A DNA stretch of 64,000 bases from assembly GCA_001692895.1 (NCBI GenBank), contig KV748182.1:682001-746000 (forward strand), given 5' to 3'. The notes beneath the pieces were generated by a model. That model saw only the letters and a program-made list of their open reading frames with translations, searched no databases and was not told the origin of the DNA. Each line of letters opens with the position of its first letter. The stretch's first letter is position 1. Below are positions 11,739-23,049 of this stretch, piece by piece. This DNA comes from Cenococcum geophilum 1.58. Taxonomy: Eukaryota > Ascomycota > Dothideomycetes > Gloniales > Gloniaceae. The position numbers and the translations under genes were made by a program.

Positions 11739-14700
11739 ATGACGACCACCAACGAATCAAAAGTCAACCTCATCCTTAACCAGCCTTCTAATTGGACACA
11801 GTGGTTCTTTATCATCCAAGACACAGCCAAAACCAACGAGGTATGGCAGTACATCGACCCATCCACGAAAGGCGAGCTTCCAAAGCTAAAACCACCGCAT
11901 CGACCCATACCAGCGGACGTACTTCCTAATGCTACATTGATAGCTAAGCTAGACCCAAACCAACTCATTGCCTATAATTAGCTCTATGCCGAATATAAGG
12001 ACGATCTACGCGTACACCAGAAGGAAAAACAGGCTATAAACGATATCAGTAACTATATCGTTCGCACCACATCGGTAGCCTACCTTCCACTCATCGACGA
12101 CCTCAACACGGTACACGAACGGCTTCAAGCACTTAAGACTGCACTAGCCCCTACCACCTCAGGTCAAAAACGAGACGTCCTCAATCAGTACACGGCTTTG
12201 AAAGCCTATAATAAAAAGCAGAACATCGACAAATGGTTAAACAACTGGCGGAATGTCTACAAGCTTGCGGAACAATTAAAGCTACTAGATATGCAGGGAT
12301 TTAGGCCACACTATAATTTCGTTCAAGCAATCAAACCTATCTCTTCTAGTTTCGTAGGAGCACTAGAAGTAGACCTCATCAGGAAAGAACGGAAGGATGA
12401 AGCCGCCCCATCTATTATCGATCTAATTGAGGAATTTAAGGAGCACTACCGCATGCAGCAAGCAGCATCCTCTGCTACCCCTGCCAATAATTCTGCTTTT
12501 ACAACCCTAGGTAATTCGAATTCTAATTTAGATTCCAACGGCAATTCCAATTCCAATTCCAAATGGAATAAGATATGCGTATGCGACCTTAAGTATTAAT
12601 TTGGCGACTGCTTCTATATCGTTAAGCGGAAGCGCCCTTAAGGATAGAAGCCAAACCCAGACGTCCAGAAGGAAGTAGACGAAAAGATCTTATCTACACC
12701 TTGGATTAAACGTATTGTTAACCTTATCTTAAAAAGAGAATAGGAAGCAAAGAAGAACACAGAATCTATAATAGATTTTAATTCTAAAACCCTACCGTCT
12801 AAGACCCCAACTAGCTATGCTGCCGTGTTCAGTACTAGTTAATTTCCATTCGAACTCTAGAACACCTAGATACTTAACCCTAGTATAGATACCCACGTCT
12901 ACAACAACTAAGAAGACTTTACCTTCTCCTACCTAGCTGCAGAAGACGACTACCTGATTGCTGGCGGAAATTTTGAAAAGATATAAGCTTACGGAACAGT
13001 AACGATTACTGTTAATACACCTACTGGGAGCTCAAAAATGAAGCTATCCTATGTAGCATTAGTACCTACCATGTTTATAAATATTGTAGCACTATTAAGA
13101 GCTACTGATAACGATATCCATTTCGACTTAGGACGAAACTTGCTATACTGTCTAGCAACTGGCGAAACAGTATGCTATGCGAAACGACTAGGGGGCCACT
13201 AGGCACTGATGCACAGAGAGCCTACCCTAGATTCGATAACTCAATCGACCTTCTTAATAAGAAGATATTAACTAAGCAGAATGGCCCGTAAACTAGTCGG
13301 AGCCACAGCTATAAAATGGTATATAATACTTGGCCATACAGGACCTGACGCTATTAAGCAGCTTTCTAAGCACGTTAATGGCGTAGAGCTTGAAGAGCTA
13401 ATCGACGAACGAGCACCGCTTAAAATTAAATGCGAAGTCTGCTTATTAGCAAAGCATACGCAGCAGATCTCTCGAAGATAACAACACAAATTTCCAGCTA
13501 CTCAACCATTTGAGCGGATAGTATTCAATATTATTACCCTTAGAGAACTAGGGTATAACGGCGATAGATACGTGATACACTTCTATTGCACATATTCCAA
13601 ATTTAATTTTATATCTACCACTAAGAATAAGGACAAAGCTACCGTCCTACCTACCATCCGTAAGACCTACCGTTTGATCAAAATACGATTTTATTAAGAC
13701 GTCGTCTTCTTCTGGAGTGATAACGAACGAGCTTTTGGACAGATAGGAGACACCCTATAGACATGGTGCGCAGACAAAGGCATTACTTTTAAATGCCGAG
13801 CCTCGTATACAGAAGAATAAAATGGCGGAGCTGAACGATCTGGACGAACCCTTATAGAACGATCTAGGGCTATGCAGCTAGGAGCTTCCTTACCCCCGTC
13901 TCTAGGACTAGAGGCGTTCCTTACTGCCGGATACGCACTTAATCGAACCCCAAATGAGCAACTAGGATAGAAAACTCCGTACGAGATCGCCTACGGCAAG
14001 CCACCGTTACTTACCCATATGCATGTATACGGTTATAAGACCTATACACTGGATAAATAAATTAAAAGGGGAGACAAGCTAGCTCCTCGTGCATTAATTG
14101 GACACCTAGTCGGCTACGATTCAACTAATATCTATTAAATCTGGATCCTAAGTCTCCGCAAGGTTATTCGAACCAGAGACGTTATATTTAACAAGACCTC
14201 GTTCTATGACCCCAAGGGGTCAAGACATCGACTACCTACTAAGGGAAGCATTAGAAGACACCCTCTAGACAATTAGTCTACCAGAACCTCTCTATAAGGA
14301 CAAATCTAAGGACGAATCAATCCTATATACAGTTAATCTGGACCCTTAAAGATCTACCTTAGGTGTAGATTAAACGACTATATCTAAATCGAACGATTTA
14401 GCAGAGCTTCGTACGAAGGATACTGAGCAGTTACTGACACCTAGCAGAACGGTATCTTCAGATTTACCAGAATCGAACGCCTCACCACAAGGACTTTAAG
14501 ACGACATCCTGGATATAATTGAAACAATTCCTACCTAGCCAAGCTCTCTAGAACTATCTAATAGAGCAACTAATACAGCTCCACGAGCTGACGAAGTCTT
14601 GGCTAAACCTTCTACCGACCTTATCCTACCAGAAGGATTAAAATGAATTCGACGTTAAGCGCATGCAGCAGCACTAGCCAATCTATCTACCCTATTTGGT

Positions 14701-16366
14701 TACTACGCTGGATTTGCTATAGGACTAGTAAAGGACATCGACCGAACTAGATCCTTATCTCTATATTATAACAATCTTCCTCCTAAACTAAAGAATCTTA
14801 AAGAACTGAGAAAGCATCCTTTGACTACTGGTTTTTAAAAGGCTATGGAAAAAGAATACAATGACCTAAAACGCTAAGGGACATTTAAGACTGTACCAAA
14901 AGTAGAAGCAGGTAACGAGCAGATCCTTCTACTAAAATGGGTCTTTAAATATAAGCTCGACAGCAACGGTTACCTTTAAAAGCTTAAAGCTAGACTATGC
15001 GTCCGCGGAGACCTGTAGATTATAGAGGAAGAGACCTATACAGCAACCCTAGCTGCTTGAATATTCCGTGCTCTTATGGCTATAGCAGCCGCATTTAACC
15101 TGGAAATTCGACAGTATGACGCTGTAAACGTATTTATAAACGCCAAGCTTAGTAAACCAATCTACTGCTACTGCCTAGAAGGATTTGATTAAAACGGACA
15201 TATCCTAAAGCTACTTATGGCGCTATATGGATTGAAAATCTCACCACTACTTTAGTATAAAGAGCTTACCAATACACTGGCTAAATTTGAATTAGAACCA
15301 GTACTAGGTACTAACTGTCTATTTACCGACGGACGACTTATTGTCTTCTTCTATGTAGATAATATTGCCGTCCTATTTGCCAAGAAGGACCTTTTAAAAC
15401 TTGAAGAATTTGAAGCAAAATTGCTGCACTGATACGAGATCCGTGCACTAGGAGACCCACAGTGGTTCCTAGGAATTCGAATCGAACGAGATCGACTAAG
15501 TTGAAAGCTCTAGCTCTGCCAAGACTCCTATATCAAAAAGATAGCCAATTGATTTAATATTTAACTACCAGAAAGATTTCCTAAGTTACTACTTCCTGCC
15601 AAAGAACTAATTCCGTCCGACTAGCAAACGAAGAACCCTAGCCTACTAGTAATGAGTAGGGTCACTTACATACCTTGCCGTATTTAGAAGACCTGATATT
15701 GCTAAGACGCATTTTAAGCTGGCCGAATTCCTTATTAATCTAAATTAATAACACCTTAACGCAGCAAACCAAGCTATTGCTTACTATCTTGGAACAAAAT
15801 TTACAGCTATTGAATACTCTGGCGAAGTATTTGGAGCCTATATCTACTTTAGAAACCCTAAAGGAGAAGACGTCACCTTTTACGGAGTATCTGATATAGC
15901 ATTTGCGGACAATAAGGAGACTAGACGGAGCTCTTAAGGGTACCTATTTATGCTATTTGGAGGACTAATTAATTGGAAAGCTACCTTACAACGATTAGTT
16001 ACTCATTTAACTACCAAAGCGGAGCTTCTCTCCCTATCTACTGCTGCCGTTGAAATTATCTGGTGGTAATAATTCTTTAAGGCAATCGGGTTTAACTTAG
16101 AACGCGATTTTACCGTACTCTGCAACAATATGCAGACTATACAACTCTTAAGACAGGATACACTAAAGCTTAACACTAAGCTTCAATATATCGACGTCTA
16201 CCAGCACTAGCTGAGACAGAAAGTCCAAGACAAAAAGATCGACGTCCAATAGGTCCCTATAGATAAGATACCTACCAACGGCCTTACTAAGATCCTACCT
16301 CGTTAAAAGCACAAAGCTTGGATAAAGCAATTGAATTTGGTGGATATTCGACATTAGATCAATTAA
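11739..16366 (+). pseudogene. Cop1 copia gag-pol polyprotein, lightly RIPed
   Basis: Gag starts at ATG 11,739 (MTTTNESKV). A Gln codon at about 11,979 has become TAG, so it appears as two open pieces (to 11,981 and from 12,198). An Asn/Ser repeat from 12,515 precedes a CCHC-like CVCDLKY...DC box. The protease WILDSG-type site is at about 12,870-12,900 and is altered (ILNPS). The integrase H-H-C-C zinc region is at 13,330-13,480. The core has VFNII for the first Asp, SDNERAF at 13,713 and an E in NGGAER near 13,830. RT has the YVDN box at 15,352-15,363 (YVDD mutated). RNase H lies at 15,850-16,090, with a KAELLSLSTA segment. The frame shifts between 14,220 and 14,840 and again between about 15,420 and 15,655, so it cannot encode one protein. 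Confidence 0.92.
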
Positions 16367-16542
16367 TTCCATTCGCAATGTCCGCGATATCCGCAATATC
16401 CACGATATTCGCAATATGCCATTTTAATTACCCTACCCTTTTGCTACTCCTAAATTGTATCTAAATTTCCTATTTTGGTATAACCTCTACCTTTATTTTT
16501 GTTTTCTATAGCTTTAACTACACCGTTAAATCTGGGGGGGTG
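16367..16542 (+). other. Cop1 3' noncoding region with polypurine tract
   Basis: This is short noncoding sequence between the RNase H end and the 3' LTR. It includes a run of gcaatatccgcgatatccgc-like short direct repeats (CGCAAT/CGATAT) near 16,370-16,420 and ends with tctgggggggtg, a plausible plus-strand primer directly before the LTR. Confidence 0.7.
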
Positions 16543-16777
16543 TGTAACCGACTACCGAGGCTTGCATTACCTCGTGGCTCACCACCTCGTATGTCTCACA
16601 TCATATGTCTCACTACCTATTTTCATTACCTATTACCAACTGTAAGCGCTGTCTACCTCGGCAATTGAGCATCATTGTTATTATCTTCTTATTACCCACT
16701 TCGTGTATATATAGACGCTTTAGAGCTACATTCACAATTAAGTCGTTTATTCAATTCTTCGCACTGCAAAGCTTACA
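16543..16777 (+). repeat. Cop1 3' LTR
   Basis: 235 bp, TGTAACCG to GCTTACA. It differs from the 5' LTR at about ten sites, all C/T or G/A, with three clustered in one CATCATCGTCATC stretch that here reads with T in place of C. It is followed directly by the TSD GACTA. Confidence 0.93.
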
Positions 16778-16782
16778 GACTA

Positions 16783-18790
16783 AGTTAATATAGTACTAAG
16801 TTAGAGCAATATATAAAGAGACTAAGTAAGGCTTAAGTTATATACTAAAGAAATACTATAAGTATAGTAAGAAACTATAGAGCCTAAAAAGTAAAAAGCT
16901 AGTAGATTATATAGTATAGGACTATAAGATAAACTTAAAACTAAAAATAGGCCTGGGGTTCTTTTTAACCTATAAGCTTACTAAAGAAAAATTAAGAGTA
17001 CTTAAAGAGTTTATTTAGAAAAACTTATAAAAGGGATATATTAGACTATTATAGTTATTAGTAGGTTATCTAGTACTATTTATACTAAAGAAGAACGGGA
17101 AACTTAGGCTATGCATTAACTATAAATAGTTATATAGCATTACTTAAAAGGATAGGTATCCTTTACCCTTAATTAGCGAAATTTAGGATTAGATAGGTAA
17201 CACGCAAATCTTTATAAAGATTAATCTAAAATAGGCATATTATTAGATTAGAATTAAAAAAGGTAATAAATAAAAGGCAGCCTTTAGGTTAATAAATACA
17301 CTTATAATATTTTAGAAGAGAATTAATAGTATATTAGGAGAGCACCTTAATAAGTTTATTATAGTATATCTTAACGATATTATTATCTACTTAATAACTG
17401 AGGAAAAGTATAGGGAATATATTAAATAGGTCTTAAAGAGACTATAGGAAGAATAAATGCTAGTAATAATTAAGAAATATAAGTTTTTTACTAAAAAGAC
17501 TAATTTTATTAAATTTATTATTAAACTAAGTTATATTAGTATAGACCTAAAGAAAATTAAAGCTATAGTAAGTTAGTAAGAACTAGAGAATATAATATAA
17601 TTAAGGTTATTTTTAGGGTTTTGCAATTACTATAGGAGGTTTATAGTACAGTGATTGAAAAATATTAAACCATTTACTAGGCTTATAAAGAAAGAGGAAG
17701 TATAGGCATAGGGAGATAAGTAAAAAAAGCTATTTAAGGAACTTAAGAAGCTGTTTGCCTAGGAGCTAATCCTTAAAATCTACTAACTAGGATTAGATAT
17801 AGTTATAAAAACGAACGTATTAGACTATATATTAGAAGTATACTTACTATAGAGGTATAAAGATATATAGTACCTAGTAGCATATTATAGTAGAAAGATA
17901 ACACTACTAGAGTTAAACTATAACGTCTATAATAAAGAGTTATTAAATATAATTATAGTACTAAAGGAATAAAAAGCATTCTTATAAGGCATAGAAAAAC
18001 TATTTATAGTTAAAACGGATTTTAAGAACCTAATAGAGTTTCTAATAATAAAAGAACTTAATTAAAGATAGGTTAAATAGGCAAAGATACTTATAGAATA
18101 CTATTTTAAGATTTAGTATACTAAAGGGACTAAGAATATAAGGGTAGATATACTTAGTAGGAAAGCTAAACTATAAAATAATAAGGAACTATTAGGAGTA
18201 ATACTACGCAGAAATAAGGATAGATTAATTAGATATAATTACCCTAAGCTAGTAGTAACTTAAGAGGATAATAAACTAGAAAGAGTCTATAAGATACTAA
18301 AAAGTTTTTAGGTATAAAGAATTCTAAAAGTATAGCTAGAAAATTTACGGATAGATATATATAAAAATTAAGAAGTAAAGTATATCCTAAAAAGTATAGC
18401 AGAGTATTTTATAGAAGATTTCTATAAGGGAATAACTTAAGGATATAATAGAGTAGTAGGCCTAGTGTTAAGACTTTAGGAAGAATATATTATTAACGGA
18501 ATCTAGGGCATAGCTAGGAAAGTAATAAAAAAGTATTTAGATTAGTAAAGAAATAAACTAATAAGGCATAAGCTATATAAAGGGCTATAACCTATTAAAA
18601 TACTAGAGAGACTATAGGAGGTTATATTATAGGACTTTATTATTAAGTTACTAAAGTTAAGAGATCCTATTACTAGATAAAAGCATAATATAATCTTAGT
18701 AATAGTAGATAAGTTAACTAAATAGGGCTACTTTATAACATATATAGAAGAAATCTTAGTAAAAGATATTACTAAAATCTATATTAAAGA
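16783..18790 (+). pseudogene. Second gypsy copy: RT, RNase H and N-terminal integrase
   Basis: This continues the polyprotein broken at 11,236. The RT KLRLCINY block is at 17,100 and the catalytic region near 17,370-17,390 reads YLNDIII, so only the first Asp is lost. RNase H lies at about 17,800-18,120 and the integrase zinc region at 18,440-18,560, with the core starting after 18,620. A 42-bp in-frame deletion at about 17,293 removed the segment between two copies of the 8-mer TAGGTTAA that are still present in the first copy (4,313-4,362). The line stops at 18,790, where element B inserted (TSD AAAGA). Integrase resumes at 42,332. Confidence 0.9.
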
Positions 18791-19216
18791 TATTACGGAC
18801 GCTTTAAGTACAATGTTATAACTACTTAGAGAAGAGTCGGAAGAAGCTAGTTAGTTAATTTAGGCACGGTCTAGGATAGAGCCGATAGAGCTATATAACG
18901 AGGAATAGTAACTAAGGTTATATAACGTAATCTATATAATCTATATAATCTGTATAATCCGTAATAGAGTAGATAGAGTATATATACATTATATATAAGA
19001 AGGATTTTATAGGAGTACGGTTGTGTATTTAAGGACCCTTAGTCCCTACCTAGATAGTTCCTTCCTTATAGTAATTCTCAGAATATAATTAGAGTTAATC
19101 TATTAGGCAACCACTCTACTAGTTATTATTACGTTGTTAACTTTACTTTATATTACCTATACACCTAGCCTATTAATAAGCCTATCGTAGTACTTGCTAC
19201 AAGGTTCCGTTATACA
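18791..19216 (+). repeat. Element B 5' LTR
   Basis: Starts tattacggacgc (TGTTACGGACGC) and ends ggttccgttataca; the last two bases are uncertain. It contains short tandem repeats built on tataatct near 18,930-18,962 that recur in its partner at 42,060-42,105. It matches the minus-strand LTRs of element C better than the LTRs of the host array. Confidence 0.88.
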
Positions 19217-19884
19217 ATTACTACCTAGTTATAATATTAAATACAAAAAGTTAAATAACATGCCACTAAAAGCAGCCACTATAACGCCATTAACGGCGGC
19301 AACTACTTCGAGATTAGGAAACGACACTAGTATAGTAGACACTAACTTATAGCAACCTATAACGGTTGGACAGTTATAAAAAATAGTTAACTAGTTAATA
19401 GAGAATAATGCAATATTAAAAAATAGGATTAATAGGATAGGAGCGGCGAAGATTAAGTTACTATTAATTAAGAGATTTTTAGGAGAGAGATTAAAGCTTA
19501 AAGGATTTCTTATATAAATGCACTTTAAAGTTACATAAGAAGGGGTAAAGCTACTAATACTTATAGATCGAATAGCCTATGCGGGACTATTCTTATTAGG
19601 AAGAGCACTTAAGTAGTTTAAGCCTTACCTTATAGAAATATAGGCAAACGGAATAATAACTACTAACCAAGATATGCGATTTATATTTTTAAATTAAGAA
19701 GGGTTTACGGAGCGACTTACGTAAATATTTAGAGACCTAAAATTAATAACCACGGCGGAAAGAAAACTCTAAGACATTACGTAACAAACCTTAGCAATTA
19801 AGTATACAACACAGTTCCAGACGTTAGCTATATTAGTTAAGTAGAATAATAGGGCGCTTATAGTATAGTATAAATAAAGACTTA

Positions 19885-20552
19885 GGGGTTGTTCGGTTGC
19901 ACCTCCGTTACGAATATGGAGCTCCTCCATATCGGTAAGCGCGTCAAATTTGCAAGCTATACTGTATACGGTAGTTGAAATGAGGTTCTTGGCACCGTTT
20001 CAATATGTAGCCTTCGAGCTCCCGTTCCATATTCCATATCAATCTGGAGCTCTCGTATGCACGACTTCTTGTAATACGGCGACTCCACACACTCCAATCG
20101 CGATACTGCTATCGTATTTGCGGGCCTTATATAATATTATTACCTTCGTAATTATAATAAGCTTATTTTCGGAGCGTCGCGGGCGTTGCGGGCGTCACTG
20201 TAACTCTACTACGGCTCCTATGGGAGGTGGGCAAAGGTGTAGAAAGCGTCGATCGCAGAGGGCGTTGGCCGAGCAGGAGGCTCTATTACTACACCAAAGT
20301 GGGGAGTTGCGATAGAGGCCTGGTGGCAGAGAGGGGCTCACTCGAATCGCTCACTGACGTCAATCGCGCATTGTGCGAAGTCAAATCTGGAGCCTTATCT
20401 GGAGCCTTATCTGGAGCCACCGAACAATCGTCTTTATTACAGATTTAAACGAGCCATGGTGGTAGCCGCCACTAATTACAGAACGGGCGACACTAAAAGA
20501 CGCACGGATTGAACAGTTATGAGATGGAGCCGATTTGCAACCGAACATACCC
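19885..20552. mobile_element. PIF/Harbinger-type MITE
   Basis: This 668-bp insertion in the gag of element B is much richer in GC than its surroundings. It is flanked by TTA on both sides (19,882-19,884 and 20,553-20,555). The termini are inverted: GGGGTTGTTCGGTTGCA at the left, and the complement of the right end reads GGGTATGTTCGGTTGCA (15 of 17 identical). A TTA/TAA target and GGG..TGTTCGG ends are the signature of PIF/Harbinger elements and Tourist-like MITEs. It has no transposase. The open frames here (19,950-20,448) have no recognisable domain and I regard them as chance. A 12-bp unit, atctggagcctt, is repeated nearly three times at 20,385-20,418. Confidence 0.88.
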
Positions 20553-20555
20553 TTA

Positions 20556-20964
20556 ACGTAGTTTACAAGCGAGCTGCGCACCCAAGCGAGCTGCGCACCT
20601 CAAAACTCACCAAAAAATAGAAAAATCGCACTTTAATATCTCAACAACCACTTAATAATAATTAATGCAAATTTAATAGCGGCCTATTAATGTAATAACT
20701 AACTTATATAGGAAGTATTGGAAATCTTATATAAGCGGAAGTATGTTAAATAGGAAAGTGGGGGCGGAATTGCCTCACTTTTTCTATTTAACATACTTCC
20801 GCTTATATAAGATCTCCAATACTTCCTATATAAGTTAGTTATTACATTAATAGGCCGCTATTAAATTTGCATTAATTATTATTAAGTGGTTGTCGAGATA
20901 TTAAAGTGCGATTTTTCTATTTTTTGGTGAGTTTTGAGGTGCGCAGCTCGCTTGTAAACTACGT
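20556..20964. mobile_element. Palindromic TA-target element 1 (fold-back, 409 bp)
   Basis: The whole element is one inverted repeat. The left arm from ACGTAGTTTACAAGCGAG is matched by the right arm ending CTCGCTTGTAAACTACGT with only a few changes over about 190 bp; the centre lies near 20,768. TA is duplicated at both ends (20,554-20,555 and 20,965-20,966), which fits Tc1/mariner-type integration. The left arm alone has a second tandem copy of the 17-mer caagcgagctgcgcacc (20,566-20,582 and 20,583-20,599). There is no coding capacity. The subterminal sequence from CTCAAAACTCACC to ACTTAATAATAA recurs in elements 2 and 3. It lies directly next to the MITE; their targets overlap in TTA. Confidence 0.9.
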
Positions 20965-21943
20965 TAAGGCTAAAGTCTAGGACGCGATTATCCTAAAAGA
21001 AGATGCGGATACCCTAAGGGAATTAATAGATTAAGTAATTAAGATTAACAATTGGATTTACTAAAGGGAATAGGCTAAGAGAGGCTAGAATAGAGTTCTA
21101 TAGTTATATAAGGCGTAAAGTACGTAATAACCAAAGCTAAGTTAGAAATTATAGTATAGCGCAGAGCTAATAGACCTAAGTAGTACTAAAGAAGCCTATA
21201 AGAGATAGAGTAAGAAACTATAAAAACCTAGAGGTTAAGGATCTAGTAATTATAGGACTAAGGAGTAAAGGCTAAACCAGGGATCTTAATAGCAGAAGAC
21301 GTTTAGGCAGACTCTATAGTAAAGTTAGTAGTTTAAAAATAGAGCTTATATAAATTATAGGAAATAAGGTCACTTCGTAAGGAATTATAAAAATGGTTAA
21401 AGTCACTATATAATAAAGGGAACCAAACTAGTAGAAGATATACACGTATAGAGGGATAATAGTGTACTGCGAGGAACAAAAGAATATTTAATTAGAAGTT
21501 TCGCGTTTTGTTATAATAACGTATGCTAAATTTATAAAAATACTAAATATAACGTAAGCTACTAGCTATAGGAGCCAGAATCCTTAGAATATAGGGGAAC
21601 TAACAAACTATCGCGTAGACTAGATATTAAAGATAACGAGTTTAATATAGGTAAAATATTTACAGATAATAAGGAAATAAAGGTAGCTTACTAGGAGCGT
21701 ATAAACCTTAGAGAAGTTATATTAAAAGTAGAAACTAAGACCGCTATAAAGTAAGGTTCAGTAACGGGTATTATAATACCGTTAGATACGGCATCTATTA
21801 CTTTATAAGATAAAAGGAAGAGTGTTTTATATAGACTAAGTAAGCAGATAACTGCTAGTGCTACTTTATTACTTAATAAAGGCAAAAGGCTAAAGGCTTA
21901 AGATTCTTAAGACGAGATAAGAGATAATTAAAACTCTTAAGAT

Positions 21944-22368
21944 TGTAACGGAACCTTATAGCAAGAACTACGATGGGCTTATTATTGGGCTAGGTGTGTA
22001 GGAAATGCAAGTATAAAAGTTAACAACGTAATAATAACTGGTGGAGTGGTTGCCTAACAGATTAACTCTAATTATATTCTAAGAATTACTATAAGGAAGA
22101 AACTATCTAGGTAGGGACTAAGGGTCCTTAAATATATAACTATACTCCTATAAAATCCTTCTTGTACGTAATATACGTCTTATATATAAGGTACGTAAGT
22201 TCCTCTTATTCCTCTTATTTAATATGTAGCATATTATATAACCTTGGTTACTATTCCTTATTATATAGTTTTATTGGCTCCATTTTAGACTATGCCTAAA
22301 TTAACCAACTAGCTTCTTCCGTCTCTTCTCTAAGTAGACGTAATATTGTACTTAAAGCGTCCGTAACA
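21944..22368 (-). repeat. Element C 3' LTR
   Basis: 425 bp, starting TGTAACGGAACC on the plus strand and ending GCGTCCGTAACA. The adjacent inner bases (22,369-22,390, minus-strand reading ggagggaaatag) are the polypurine tract. Confidence 0.92.
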
Positions 22369-23049
22369 CTATTTCCCTCCTCTTTATTTTCGTCCTTAAA
22401 GATTTAAAATATCTCTAAGTTATTTACTAGAGGTGTAATATCCGTCTAATTAATTTAGTTAATATTATTGCTTATTATGCCTAAAGCAATTTCTTCTTTA
22501 TACGCCCAACGTTGTGCTCGCACTATTGCTGCAATATTATCTTTTAGTAAGATTATACTGTCTCTATATTCTTGTTGTTTAAAAGAGGGATTGGTTTATA
22601 TTGCGTTAGCGAACCCATCTTTATAATAACTGTCTTTTTACTTAGAGTATACTAAAGTAAATATTTGTTTGTTTTATGACGTTCGCTCTACTTTTAATAC
22701 TAAATATACGCGACCTATTACTCTTAATAGTTGTCTAGTTCCCTAATTGATTTATCTTAGGGTCTTGTGTTTAATCTGCTACTGCGCGGCTAGATAGTAA
22801 ACTGTTGTAAGCCCTTGCTAAGTTAAAACGTTCTTATAATGCAGAATAGAAGGCTTTAGATACTTAAATCGCGGCGTTTGCTTATCTACTTTATCTTAAG
22901 AAGGTTTGTAAGAAGGTTTGTTTTAAGGAGTAGAAACTTATAAAATAAGGTTTATAGGAACTGGGTAATAAAAGAACGGATTCTCCTCTAATAGAGAAGG
23001 AAACAGATCTAAGTAGTTTGGCAACTGCTCTTCTTAGGTCCCCCTTAGG
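22369..23049 (-). other. Element C 3' noncoding region
   Basis: Reverse-complement counterpart of 6,776-7,456. It contains the polypurine tract next to the LTR and no reading frame. It is a shared family segment of about 680 bp between the chromodomain and the LTR. Confidence 0.75.

Larger units (their letters stand above)
11237..16777 (+). mobile_element. Cop1, a structurally complete Ty1/copia element
   Basis: This is a 5,541-bp insertion with two 235-bp LTRs and a perfect 5-bp TSD (GACTA at 11,232-11,236 and 16,778-16,782). It sits between the protease and RT regions of the second gypsy copy. It is clearly less AT-rich than its host, keeps many Trp codons and has far fewer stops, so it was mutated less and is probably one of the youngest insertions. 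Domain order gag-PR-IN-RT-RNase H defines it as copia. The two LTRs differ at about ten positions, all C/T or G/A transitions. Confidence 0.95.
19260..21943 (+). pseudogene. Element B gag, split by two small DNA transposons
   Basis: The ATG at 19,260 starts MPLKAATI. Gag runs to 19,881, where the MITE and palindrome inserted (19,885-20,964), and picks up at 20,967 with AKVQDAIILKEDADTL, matching the uninterrupted copy near 1,160. The CCHC knuckle is at about 21,345-21,400. The Gln/Ser-rich linker with repeated cttaagat words is cut at 21,943 by element C. Stops are RIP-type. This family's gag binds and packages the element RNA. Confidence 0.88.

Noticed and set aside
19950-20581. Overlapping open frames in and next to the MITE
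   Set aside because: The DNA is less AT-rich, so stops are rarer. No domain is visible, and frames overlap on both strands and run across the element edge into palindrome 1.
20556-20964. Palindrome 1 as an inverted-duplication assembly artefact
   Set aside because: Exact TA target duplication, restoration of the gag line on removal, and independent copies with the same ends and different cores argue for a real element. Long reads would settle it.
21691-21885. Minus-strand 64-codon frame in element B
   Set aside because: Antisense to the gag linker of element B. No family and no conservation in the other gypsy copies.
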